The notes beneath the pieces were generated by a model. That model was not told the DNA's origin, made no database searches, and worked only from the letters and a program-made list of their open reading frames with translations. The translations under genes were made by a program, and so were the position numbers. 64,000 nucleotides of DNA from Planctomycetaceae bacterium (GTDB lineage Bacteria; Planctomycetota; Phycisphaerae; UBA1845; UTPLA1). Position 1 is the stretch's first letter; each line of letters opens with the position of its first letter. Below, in pieces: positions 56,317 through 64,000 of the stretch. The DNA lies in assembly GCA_006969385.1 (NCBI GenBank), contig CP030884.1, positions 3,038,001-3,102,000 of the forward strand, written 5' to 3'.

Positions 56317-57417
56317 TCAATTCGATGACGCGCCCGGCGTGCGTTTCGTTGATTGCGTCATTCGATCGCGCACGTTGATCACGTTGCGGTAGTACGTCAT
56401 CATCCGTTCGCACGCCATTAACTCCATCGGTTCCGACGTTGAATCTGCAGCCGATTCCAGCAAACTTACCGCCCGCTCGAATAACCCGAACTCCGCATAA
56501 ACGCTCGCTGCCGTTTGCAACGCCCAGGGCTGCTCGCGCTCCGTCACCACCAACAAACGCTCGGCGGTACGTAACATGAACTTTAAATTGCGCTCCGCCG
56601 GATCAAGGCTGCGCTCGTTTTCAATCAACTGCGCCAGGTCTTCCGGCGAATCGCGAAAGCGCCGTTCGATTAACGACATATGCGCGGGCAAGCGAACGTA
56701 TTCCTCGAAGTTGATAATCGCCTGCCGCTTAATCGAATACGGATGCAGGAACGTTGGCTTGGTCGCAATCATCTGATCGAGCACGCGAAATATCGCTTGC
56801 TTATCGCTATCCTGATAGGCGGCGCGCAAATCGGCCTCGAGTTGCGCGTAACGCAACTCGCGTAACTGCGCATTCGTGGCATCGCTCATATCGAATTCGC
56901 CCTGCGATAGATCGCGCAAGACCTGTTCGGCGGCGGTGCGGGCCTTAACGGGGTTACCCCGCCAAGCGACCTTCCCCTCCTTGGTCAAAACGTACATCAT
57001 GGGCAGGATGTCGATATCGTCGGCCCAGTTTTCCGTCGCTACGATCTCCACATCGCAACCGAAATAGATGCCTTTCTGTTGCGTTACCTGTTCTGCAATT
57101 TCGGCGACGCTCTCCGGCTCTTCATTGGTAATCACCAACAGGATGACGTTCTGCTCCGCAAAGGCCGCCGCCATTTCGGTCAGGATCGACAGGCTATTCA
57201 TCGAATCGGTGTTCCACGAGGCGAACATTTCGACCGCAATGATGTAGTCGCCCGCCTTTTCACCCGTGGGCACTGCCGGCGGCTCGTCGCCCAACCATTG
57301 GATCGGCCCCAACGTCGGCGCATCGTCGCCGATGCCCGGCGACGCATGTAAACCCGATCCACATAGACAAATCGCCGCGACGACCAACGCTGCGATGGTT
57401 CGAATGGAAATCGTCAT
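56317..57417 (-). CDS. exported thioredoxin-fold protein without CxxC
   Basis: Protein of 366 residues. Signal peptide (IRTIAALVVAAICLCGSGL), then a TlpA-like thioredoxin fold (about 28-175: GDDAPTLGPIQWLGDEPP, VEMFASWNTDSMNSLSILTE, ILPMMYVLTKEGKVAWRG). The active-site position reads WNTDS instead of WCxxC, so it cannot do dithiol chemistry. A helical, TPR-like C-terminal half follows (about 200-350). AAAGGGGTGATCG precedes the ATG. It probably binds a partner or peptide outside the cytoplasm; role unknown. Confidence 0.75.
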   Translation of the reverse strand: MTISIRTIAALVVAAICLCGSGLHASPGIGDDAPTLGPIQWLGDEPPAVPTGEKAGDYIIAVEMFASWNTDSMNSLSILTEMAAAFAEQNVILLVITNEEPESVAEIAEQVTQQKGIYFGCDVEIVATENWADDIDILPMMYVLTKEGKVAWRGNPVKARTAAEQVLRDLSQGEFDMSDATNAQLRELRYAQLEADLRAAYQDSDKQAIFRVLDQMIATKPTFLHPYSIKRQAIINFEEYVRLPAHMSLIERRFRDSPEDLAQLIENERSLDPAERNLKFMLRTAERLLVVTEREQPWALQTAASVYAEFGLFERAVSLLESAADSTSEPMELMACERMMTYYRNVINVRDRMTQSTKRTPGASSN

Positions 57418-57489
57418 CGATCACCCCTTTCTCGTGATGTTGCGGTGGCGCCTCGTCGGCGCTCGGCCCCTCGTGTTATCTTACCGACC

Positions 57490-58242
57490 ATGACGCACGA
57501 CGCGAAACCCGGCGGCCCGCAGACGGTGCAACTGCATATCAGCATGCCGCACGCCTGCCCGTACCTGCCGGAGCGCGATTCGACCAATTTGTTTGCCGAG
57601 ACCAGCCGTCTGAGCGGTGCGGTCTATCAACAGTGGATGAACGCCGGTTTTCGCCGCAGCGGCACGCTGATTTACAAGCCGATTTGCGAGAAATGTGCGG
57701 AGTGCAGGCCCCTGCGCGTGCGCGTGGATTCGTTTGCACCCAGCCGGTCCCAGCGGCGCGTCTGGCGACGCAATCAGGATCTGGCGGTCGACGTCGGACC
57801 GCCGATTCCGACCGACGAAAAATGGAAAGTCTACTCGGCCTATTTGGACCACCAGCACGACGGCAAAATGGATCACGAGCGCGAAGACTTCGAGCGCTTC
57901 CTGTACGACTCGCCAACGAGCACGCTCGAGATGACGTTGCGCGCAAACGGCGTGTTACTCGGCGTCGGCATCATCGACGAATGCCCGGATTGTTTGAGCA
58001 GCGTGTATTTCTATTTCGCGCCCGAGGCCGCCCGACGCAGCCTTGGCGTATTCTCGGCGCTGTGCGAAATCGAAGAATGCCGTCGGCGCGGCTTGGCCTA
58101 TTGGTATGCGGGCTATTACATCCGCGACTGCCGCCAGATGAATTACAAGGCACAATATCGGCCTTACGAACTGCTCGGTTCCGATTCGATTTGGCGGCCC
58201 GCGGATTCTGCCGCTTTAGATGGCGAATCGGTCGATGAATAA
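57490..58242 (+). CDS. bpt: aspartate/glutamate leucyl- or arginyltransferase (Bpt/Ate family)
   Basis: Aminoacyl-tRNA-protein transferase of 250 residues, of the bacterial Bpt/ATE1 type that adds Leu (or Arg) to N-terminal Asp/Glu, marking proteins for Clp degradation. Start ATG 57490; the frame opens earlier (57445). Motifs: CPYLPERDSTNLFAETSRLS, the Cys cluster FRRSGTLIYKPICEKCAECR, RVWRRNQDL, YSAYLDHQHDGKM, LGVFSALCEIEECRRRGLAY, WYAGYYIRDCRQMNYKAQYR. Full length. ClpS/aat partners are not in the window. Confidence 0.93.
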   Translation: MTHDAKPGGPQTVQLHISMPHACPYLPERDSTNLFAETSRLSGAVYQQWMNAGFRRSGTLIYKPICEKCAECRPLRVRVDSFAPSRSQRRVWRRNQDLAVDVGPPIPTDEKWKVYSAYLDHQHDGKMDHEREDFERFLYDSPTSTLEMTLRANGVLLGVGIIDECPDCLSSVYFYFAPEAARRSLGVFSALCEIEECRRRGLAYWYAGYYIRDCRQMNYKAQYRPYELLGSDSIWRPADSAALDGESVDE

Positions 58243-58322
58243 CTTATGTTGAAGATAGAGGCGGGAATCCTGCGGCCCGATAGTAACGATAGTGGACCGT
58301 AGGCAACTTTCCGGAGACGCCC

Positions 58323-59267
58323 ATGATGCAGCATGAAACGCTGGACATTATCAAACGCTCGGCCTCGATTCCTTCGATGCCGCTGGTGGCCACGCGTTGT
58401 TACGAAATGACGCAGAACAGCAATTGCGACTACAACCAACTGGTCGAATTGCTCAGCACCGACCCGGGGATTGCCGCCGGCGTGTTGCGCCTGGCAAACT
58501 CGCCGCTGTTCGGTGTAACGCGGCAAGTGAGTTCGCTCAAGCACGCGATTGCGCTACTGGGTGTTAAGCGGATTCGCGAATTGGTGTTGGCCCGCTACCT
58601 CGTGCAAAAAACCGAGGAAATGGCCTGCGAACATATCGACATCAGCTACTACTGGCGGCTGTCGGTAACGACGGCGATTCTTTCGTCGAAGTTTGCCGAC
58701 GCCTTGTTGCCGCAGCGCCGCGACGAAGCGTTTATGGGCGGCTTGCTCGCCGATGTGGGCGTGTTGGTGTTGGCCAAGGCCATGCCCGACGAGTACGCGC
58801 AGGTTGCCAAAGGCTATCAGCCGCACGGCACCGAAGATTGGCGGCACGGCGAGTACAACCTCATGGGCGTGGGTCACGGTGAAGTCTCGGCGCTCGTGCT
58901 CGAACAATGGAACCTGCCCGAAACGATGTGCGATGCCGTGCAGCATCATCACGCCGACTTGGCGGATTTGCCCGAATCGAAAGATGCGGCGTTGCTCGCG
59001 CGCATCATCGGTAGCACCAGCGATATCGCGCGGGTGCTTGCGGAAACCACGCCGATCGACCGCGCCGTTGACGTTTGTCAAAGCGCGATGGACCGCGTCG
59101 AACTCGATTTGAAGGTCTTGGTGCGAGCGCTGGAAGGCATCGACGACGAAATCTCCAAGATGGCCGAGTTGTTGCAAGTCGATATTCTCAACAGCCGCGT
59201 CTTCAGCGTATTGTGTGCAGAGTTGATTAAGGCGTTGAAAGCAGGCAAGCAGCCGGCGAATGCGTAA
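58323..59267 (+). CDS. HDOD domain protein
   Basis: Signal-output protein of 314 residues with an HDOD domain (about 8-215), a catalytically inert relative of HD phosphohydrolases: IPSMPLVATRCYEMTQN, LSTDPGIAAGVLRLANSPLF, VSSLKHAIALLGVKRIREL, GLLADVGVLVLAK. The C-terminal 90 residues are helical. HDOD proteins usually act in regulation (motility, stress, division). A GGAGA ribosome site precedes tandem ATGs at 58323/58326. A terminator lies about 90 bases downstream. Confidence 0.9.
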   Translation: MMQHETLDIIKRSASIPSMPLVATRCYEMTQNSNCDYNQLVELLSTDPGIAAGVLRLANSPLFGVTRQVSSLKHAIALLGVKRIRELVLARYLVQKTEEMACEHIDISYYWRLSVTTAILSSKFADALLPQRRDEAFMGGLLADVGVLVLAKAMPDEYAQVAKGYQPHGTEDWRHGEYNLMGVGHGEVSALVLEQWNLPETMCDAVQHHHADLADLPESKDAALLARIIGSTSDIARVLAETTPIDRAVDVCQSAMDRVELDLKVLVRALEGIDDEISKMAELLQVDILNSRVFSVLCAELIKALKAGKQPANA

Positions 59268-59358
59268 CGCGGCTCGTATGCTTGGCTGAGTATAGCTTTT
59301 TTTAAACTCGCGAACATCGAAAACGCACGCCAGCACGCAATCCAATATGAAAAAGAAA

Positions 59359-59388
59359 AGCCCTAGCGTGGCCACGCCAGGGCTTTTT
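59359..59388. terminator. bidirectional rho-independent terminator
   Basis: A stem of about 13 bp (AGCCCT-A-GCGTGG / CCACGC-C-AGGGCT) with T-run TTTTT on the plus side and AAAAGAAAA on the other. It lies between the convergent HDOD and subtilase genes and can serve both. Confidence 0.9.
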
Positions 59389-59465
59389 CATTTGGAATCA
59401 ATCAAGCATCGCGAACTGAATCGCAGCCAAGCGGCATCGATTCGTTTAACGCTTAACGCCGCTCA

Positions 59466-62348
59466 TCAATCTTCCACGATCTTCACATTTGCGACGGCGT
59501 GGCTGCTGCGTTTTTCCGTGGCGTGAATATGACCGAAGCGGGAATGGCCCTTGGCCGGCTCGGGTAAGCGTTCGGCAACTTTGTATTCTAGTTTCGCCGG
59601 TACGCCCGGATAAAGCGTGATGGCGGAAGCACTACCTTGCGTCACCTTCACATTCACAGGGTTGTCATACAGATACTCAATTTCAATATCGAAGCTGACC
59701 TTGTCTTCCGTGTTGTGATGGGTAAAGGCCGGCACGATTTCCAGCTTGCACTTGGTCATATCGGCACCGGCGTTCGGGTTGCGGGCGTACAGCGTTGCTT
59801 CGGTACCACTCAGGCCACCTTGAGCAATCGCGTTGCCCTTCGAATCGTAGATGTTCAGCGCGCAGTCGGTGAACTTCGCGTATTCTTTTTCTGAAACGCT
59901 TACCTTCACGCGCACCGCCTTGAAGCCCTTGGCGAGTTTCAACGTCATCGTGACGTCGTCTTCGTCAGGGCTGGCATCCTTCGTGACCGTTTTGCACTCA
60001 CCACTAATCTCACCGCTCAGCGTGACATGAATCGGTCGTTCGAAGACGTTCGTCAGCGTGACATCACCCTTGGCCGTTGATCCCGCAGCGGATGAGAGAT
60101 CGACGATTTTCTCCGGCGTTGCATGCACCCCGTCGAAGCGCACCATCAGGTCGTAATGCGATTGGTCATCTGCACCGTTCGACGTGATGGGTAACTCCCA
60201 AATGCCGGGGCATAACTTATCGCTGATCGTGACGCTCGATTCGAGCGAGTCGCCATCGGTGTCGAGCCGCACGGGGTAGCGGCCCGTTGCTTTGGTACCA
60301 TCGGGTTTGAACACGTAATACATATGGGCCGTGCTGGGCTTACCGTCGACGGCTTTGAGCGTCACATGCATCGCCGAGGCACCGGGTGGCACTTCAACGA
60401 AGTGTCGCTTCACACGCCAACCATCGACCGACTGATTTTTGAGCGTAATCGTGTAATCGTCGGCAGCGCTCGTTGTGTGCGGCACGATCACCGAATGCGT
60501 CATGTGCACCAACGGTGCGCCGTCGGCTTCACCAACGATGGTGGCCACACGCAAGCCCGGCTTGGTCAACGTGGATGTGTCGTACTTAGCCTGCACGCGC
60601 GCGACCTGTTCGCCGCGTAAATAGGTTTGTGTTTGATTGAGCTTGATCCAATCGGCATCGCAAGACAGGTTGATGCGCTTGGAAAACTTGGGGATATCGG
60701 TGGCCTCGGCACCCGGCGCGAAGATAGGCTTGAGCGTGAACGTTACATCATCCCTCGGCGGGAAACGCGTACGCCAGTAGGCTGCTTCGCCTTCACCACC
60801 CACCGCCAGCGGGCTTTCGACCGACAAATCGATGTCATACAACACATCGCCTTCGCGCGCATCGGCAATCGCGGCCAGCAATTCCACCGCCTTGGGTAAC
60901 TGCGGCAGGCCCGCGCCATAATCGAGCGCTGTAAAGCCGGGGAGGGGGTTTGCCGATGCCATCAAGGCCTGCTTCACCCAATCGGCACGTGGCATGACGT
61001 CATTATCGCGCAACGTTTGGGCCATGATTGCACACAGGCCGGTCGCATAGGGCGACGCCATGCTCGTGCCTTGCCAGAAGTCGCCGCGCGCATTCCACCG
61101 CGGCACCGTCGATGTCATCATGCCGGGCGTGGCCACATCGGGCTTGCACAATTCGCCACCGCGCGAGCTGAACTGCGTAAGTTGCGCTGCGTCGATGGTT
61201 TCACCGCGCACGTCGCGGGCGGTATCGACGGCCAACAATGCGCCGACCGTAATCGCGCTGCGCGCCGCCGCCGGTGTGCCAACGCAAGAGAGGCCCGGCC
61301 CTTCGTTGCCGGCACTAGTGCAAAAGATCACGCCGGGGTTGGCCCGCAGCATGTTATTTAGCGCCTTGTCTACATCGGAATGCCCTTCGCGCAGCGAACC
61401 GATGCCGTAGCTCAGGTTACACACGACGGTGACGTTATTCTCGCGGGCGTAACGCGCCGCATAGGCAAAGGCCTTCTTCTTAGAACCCGTAGTCGTCGCG
61501 CCGCCGGCCAGAGAGTTATGCCCGATCTTGAGGCTGATGACGTAAGCACCGGGGGCGACGCCGTTGAAGCCGTCTTGCCCCTGAATTTTGTGCCCCGCGG
61601 CGATACCGGCCACGTGCGTGCCGTGGCCGCCGTCGTCGAAGTGAAAGACGACCTTGCGCTGGCCGGTGAAGATATTGAGCGCCAGCGTGATCGGTTCGCG
61701 TTGCTCTTCTTTGGCCGTGCGGGCAAAGGTGAAACGATCGTAGTTGAGCTTGTAATTTTTGAGCGGCTTTTCGTCGGAGAAATCGCGATCGAGATCTGTG
61801 TCGACGAAGCACACGGCGTCGTCATCGTTGCCGTCGTTTTGCGCGATCACGCAAACACCGAAGACATCATCGCGGTCGCCGTTATCGTTGATGTCCGAGA
61901 CGGCCGAGTTTTGAAACATCTTTTCCTCGAGCGTGCCGAACCAAACGGTGGTGCCGTCGCCGCGCATCTCGGCGGCGGGGGGCGTGTAGTTCTGCGGCGC
62001 GCCGTCTTTGGCGTACCGCACGATGAACTGCTCGTTTGCGCTCCAAATCGCGCGGGCAATCTCGACATCGCCCTGACCCGAGAAGTCCTGCACGTCGATC
62101 ACCTTCATCTCGCCGGTGGTCGTCGTTTGCAAGCCCAACACATCCATATCAACGCCGGTATCGAGAATCGCAATCACGATCCCGCGCCCGTCGTGCGTGG
62201 GGTTGTCTTTCAGGTATTGATCGACGGCGCTGGAGGAGAGCGAAAGCTCCGTCCAACTCGATTCGGCGTAGGAAGTCGCGTTGTTAAGCAGGCTGGCGGC
62301 AAGGGCCAGGCAAACCGGCAAAAGCAAAGATGGCGTCATGCGTCGCAT
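59466..62348 (-). CDS. secreted subtilisin-like serine protease (S8, tripeptidyl-peptidase II-like)
   Basis: Secreted protease of 960 residues from ATG 62348 (AGGAG 7 bases upstream; the frame is open to 62447). Signal peptide RRMTPSLLLPVCLALAASLL. Catalytic triad: Asp in IVIAILDTGVDMDVLG, His in GGHGTHVAGIAAGHK, Ser in GTSMASPYATGLCAIMA; the oxyanion Asn is in FCTSAGNEGPGLSC. An insertion of about 150 residues lies between Asp and His (DDDAVCFVDTDLDRDF), as in TPP II-like members. Two or more beta-sandwich domains follow to the end. Probably extracellular or periplasmic peptide degradation. Confidence 0.93.
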   Translation of the reverse strand: MRRMTPSLLLPVCLALAASLLNNATSYAESSWTELSLSSSAVDQYLKDNPTHDGRGIVIAILDTGVDMDVLGLQTTTTGEMKVIDVQDFSGQGDVEIARAIWSANEQFIVRYAKDGAPQNYTPPAAEMRGDGTTVWFGTLEEKMFQNSAVSDINDNGDRDDVFGVCVIAQNDGNDDDAVCFVDTDLDRDFSDEKPLKNYKLNYDRFTFARTAKEEQREPITLALNIFTGQRKVVFHFDDGGHGTHVAGIAAGHKIQGQDGFNGVAPGAYVISLKIGHNSLAGGATTTGSKKKAFAYAARYARENNVTVVCNLSYGIGSLREGHSDVDKALNNMLRANPGVIFCTSAGNEGPGLSCVGTPAAARSAITVGALLAVDTARDVRGETIDAAQLTQFSSRGGELCKPDVATPGMMTSTVPRWNARGDFWQGTSMASPYATGLCAIMAQTLRDNDVMPRADWVKQALMASANPLPGFTALDYGAGLPQLPKAVELLAAIADAREGDVLYDIDLSVESPLAVGGEGEAAYWRTRFPPRDDVTFTLKPIFAPGAEATDIPKFSKRINLSCDADWIKLNQTQTYLRGEQVARVQAKYDTSTLTKPGLRVATIVGEADGAPLVHMTHSVIVPHTTSAADDYTITLKNQSVDGWRVKRHFVEVPPGASAMHVTLKAVDGKPSTAHMYYVFKPDGTKATGRYPVRLDTDGDSLESSVTISDKLCPGIWELPITSNGADDQSHYDLMVRFDGVHATPEKIVDLSSAAGSTAKGDVTLTNVFERPIHVTLSGEISGECKTVTKDASPDEDDVTMTLKLAKGFKAVRVKVSVSEKEYAKFTDCALNIYDSKGNAIAQGGLSGTEATLYARNPNAGADMTKCKLEIVPAFTHHNTEDKVSFDIEIEYLYDNPVNVKVTQGSASAITLYPGVPAKLEYKVAERLPEPAKGHSRFGHIHATEKRSSHAVANVKIVED

Positions 62349-62598
62349 TACACGCTCCTGTGAGGTTGAAGATGATCGGTGGGTATCGATACCGCTTCTA
62401 TTTCCCGTCGGCGGATTAAGCGTCGCCGACGAGATGGGTATAGCCAAAACCGGGCGTGGAGTCCAGTAATGGGGTTAGGTTGTGGGGCTGTCGTGCTTAA
62501 TTGCGGCGGTTGGTGGCGATAATGTGAATGCAAGCATGATCGATGTTTTTTGACCGGCTCTCGCGTACGGCTGGTTTGCGCGTAACGGTCTTGTGGCG

Positions 62599-63018
62599 TC
62601 AATCAAATATATACTCTGGCTTCTCCGTCTCGCAATTCACCGGGAACGAAATATGATCGTGTACGATCTTCCAGGCGCCGTCGATCTTCTTCATGCACAT
62701 CGTCGTGCGTAACCAGGATGTCGCGGCGGGGTTGTCGGTCTCAACACCCTTGATGCGCGAATAGAATGACACGATCGCCATGCCGTCGTTTACATGCATG
62801 TTGATATCGCGCCGCTCGATCTCGATGGGCTTGGTGAAGTAGGGGAAGCAGCTCTCCCAAAGCCGGCGCAGACCGCCAAATCCCTCCACCTGTGCGCCGA
62901 CATCGAATACGCGCACGTTATCGTCGTAGCACTTTGCGAGTGCATCGAGGTCCTTCTTGTTTAGTGCCGCATCGAAGCGTTCCAGCAAGGTCATAACTTC
63001 GGGGTTTTGATCGGCCAT
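62599..63018 (-). CDS. SnoaL-like (NTF2 superfamily) protein
   Basis: Cone-shaped alpha+beta barrel protein of 139 residues: LLERFDAALNKKDLDALAKC, VRVFDVGAQVEGFGGLRRLW, TTMCMKKIDGAWKIVHDHIS. It matches the SnoaL-like / ketosteroid-isomerase-like family. AAGGAA precedes the ATG. Such proteins have varied enzymatic or ligand-binding roles, so none is assigned. Closest neighbours are the subtilase and the acyl-carrier-like gene. Confidence 0.85.
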   Translation of the reverse strand: MADQNPEVMTLLERFDAALNKKDLDALAKCYDDNVRVFDVGAQVEGFGGLRRLWESCFPYFTKPIEIERRDINMHVNDGMAIVSFYSRIKGVETDNPAATSWLRTTMCMKKIDGAWKIVHDHISFPVNCETEKPEYIFD

Positions 63019-63164
63019 AGGTTTCCTTCATTGTCTTACGAAGTTGTGGGAACAGTCGGTTTTCGGATCAGAGATCATGATAATCCTTGCGCCGAGCGAC
63101 GCACAATACGAAGGGATGCCGCTTGTAAACGTTATAAGGTGGTGCGGCGAAGTTCGATGCGATC

Positions 63165-63563
63165 TCAATCCCAATCGTCGGTTGTTTGCAGGAAACGAAA
63201 CACATCGACAACCAGCACACCCACGACGACCCTGCCGTCTTTCTCAAACGCATCCAGCACTAAGCCTTCCGGTAGCCGGCTCCCCAAAACGCGTTCGAGT
63301 TCCAAGCCGAGCGTGAACAAACTGAGGCTATCCCAAGTCGGCAATGCCTCCAGCGATCCCGGCCAGTCATCACTCGCACGGATGAAAGACGGATCGATCT
63401 TTCCCGTGGCCGCAACGGCTTGTCGCACGCCCAATGCCGCCTTCGTTGCCAACGGGCAGTCGCCGATGTTGCAGGATGCTAAGAAGTCGGAATCCGATTG
63501 CGGCGCACGTTGCTCGGTAAACGCGCGAGCTTTCGTTCTTCCCGGTTGTAGAAACTTCCACAT
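63165..63563 (-). CDS. acyl-carrier-protein-like protein
   Basis: Protein of 132 residues. The C-terminal half resembles a carrier domain: PGSLEALPTWDSLSLFTLGL, ELERVLGSRLPE; the DSL motif at about residue 78 is the place where carrier proteins take phosphopantetheine on Ser. The N-terminal half (TKAALGVRQAVAATGKIDPS, then FIRASDDWPG) is a conserved-looking extension I have seen in planctomycete proteins of this kind. The usual long fourth helix is partly replaced by VVVGVLVVDVFRFLQ. The carrier role is inferred; no synthase is adjacent. Confidence 0.65.
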   Translation of the reverse strand: MWKFLQPGRTKARAFTEQRAPQSDSDFLASCNIGDCPLATKAALGVRQAVAATGKIDPSFIRASDDWPGSLEALPTWDSLSLFTLGLELERVLGSRLPEGLVLDAFEKDGRVVVGVLVVDVFRFLQTTDDWD

Positions 63564-63608
63564 GGCGGATTCTCGTTATAGCGAGTGTACTGCGAACCTA
63601 GCGTAGAG

Positions 63609-63957
63609 ATGCGATGCGCGGAATCCAACGCCACGGGCGTTGCGACAGTAGCCCAAGGTTGATGCGCAGCAGCTACCCTGGGCTACGGTCAGCTCAAGGC
63701 TTTCAACGCTGAAGGCGTTGCGGCATGCCGGACGGTGACGGAACTCCTTCAGAGTTCAATGATAGCTTGCCAACAATTCCTGGGGTAGCCGCTTCGCGTC
63801 AACCCCGGGCTATTGAAACGACGCCTTTGGCGTAGAAGAAGAAGACCGACGAACATTGCCGGGAATGCTCAAATCCGAACAATAGAATCGTGTTTCAAGT
63901 CGTCGACAAAATCTCAAGTCCGCTACATTTGAATTTGGCACGGTCTAGCGTGCTTCC
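63609..63957 (-). repeat. long structured repeat, copy B (inverted partner at 55771-56122)
   Basis: Reverse-complement copy of the element at 55771-56122, with the same six hairpins in reverse order (CAACGCC/GGCGTTG first). Copy-specific changes are concentrated in loops and in the AT-rich stretch at 63850-63900. Confidence 0.85.
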
Positions 63958-64000
63958 TATGTAATACATGATCAGTCAATTCGAATTGTTCGTCGGAATA

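Noticed and set aside
61380..62363. 327-residue plus-strand frame opposite the subtilase
   Set aside because: Long only because of the codon use of the subtilase; catalytic triad and signal peptide are on the minus strand.

Overview
The window looks like chromosomal DNA of a planctomycete (Planctomycetota, possibly Phycisphaerae-like). The reasons are a secreted protein with a PEP-CTERM sorting tail, a very large secreted metalloprotease ending in calcium-loop and dockerin-like repeats, an FHA-GAF-SpoIIE phosphatase beside a PEGA-repeat membrane protein, membrane proteins with a CxxCGY zinc-ribbon tail, a DUF4198 protein, and a recombinase/DUF2924/HARE-HTH cassette. This taxonomic placement is inference from gene content; there is no rRNA here.

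Layout. 1-3.7 kb: the end of a heavy-metal efflux operon on the minus strand (Cys-rich secreted protein, TolC-like lipoprotein, CusB-like adaptor with three metal-binding Cys modules, cut by the window edge). 4-7.6 kb: accessory DNA with an IS1595-type element, a PEP-CTERM protein and a beta-helix gene truncated by an IS3-type element. 8.1-11.05 kb: a compact five-gene serine-recombinase cassette, followed by tRNA-Asn. 11.6-18.7 kb: AtoE-type transporter, a pair of small unknown genes, two glycosyltransferases, an unknown protein and a lipoate-ligase-like protein. 19-25 kb: FHA-GAF-PP2C phosphatase, PEGA protein and a YkgJ-type Cys-cluster protein. 25-28.5 kb: orphan etfA and a thymidine kinase/NupC nucleoside-salvage pair. 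29-36 kb: a small membrane ORF bracketed by related hairpins, the 1,715-residue metalloprotease and an IS4-type pseudogene. 36-43.8 kb: DUF4198 protein, universal stress protein, lipoprotein, Kbl, a secreted unknown, Dgt and HIT proteins. 43.8-47.7 kb: a repeat-rich accessory zone with a 21-bp array and an IS whose transposase needs a -1 frameshift. 47.7-55.6 kb: TolB-like propeller protein, YmdB-type phosphoesterase, GNAT, then xseA-xseB-ispA-dxs (exonuclease VII and isoprenoid precursor synthesis). 55.8-64 kb: thioredoxin-fold protein, Bpt-type aminoacyl transferase, HDOD protein, subtilase, SnoaL-like and acyl-carrier-like proteins, bounded by two inverted copies of a structured repeat about 350 bp long.

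The housekeeping blocks are conventional. The unexplained structure lies mostly in non-coding DNA: several families of palindromic dispersed repeats, the long inverted repeat built of consecutive hairpins, and a degenerate 21-bp (seven-codon) array open on both strands. No CRISPR array, rRNA or prophage structural genes were seen.
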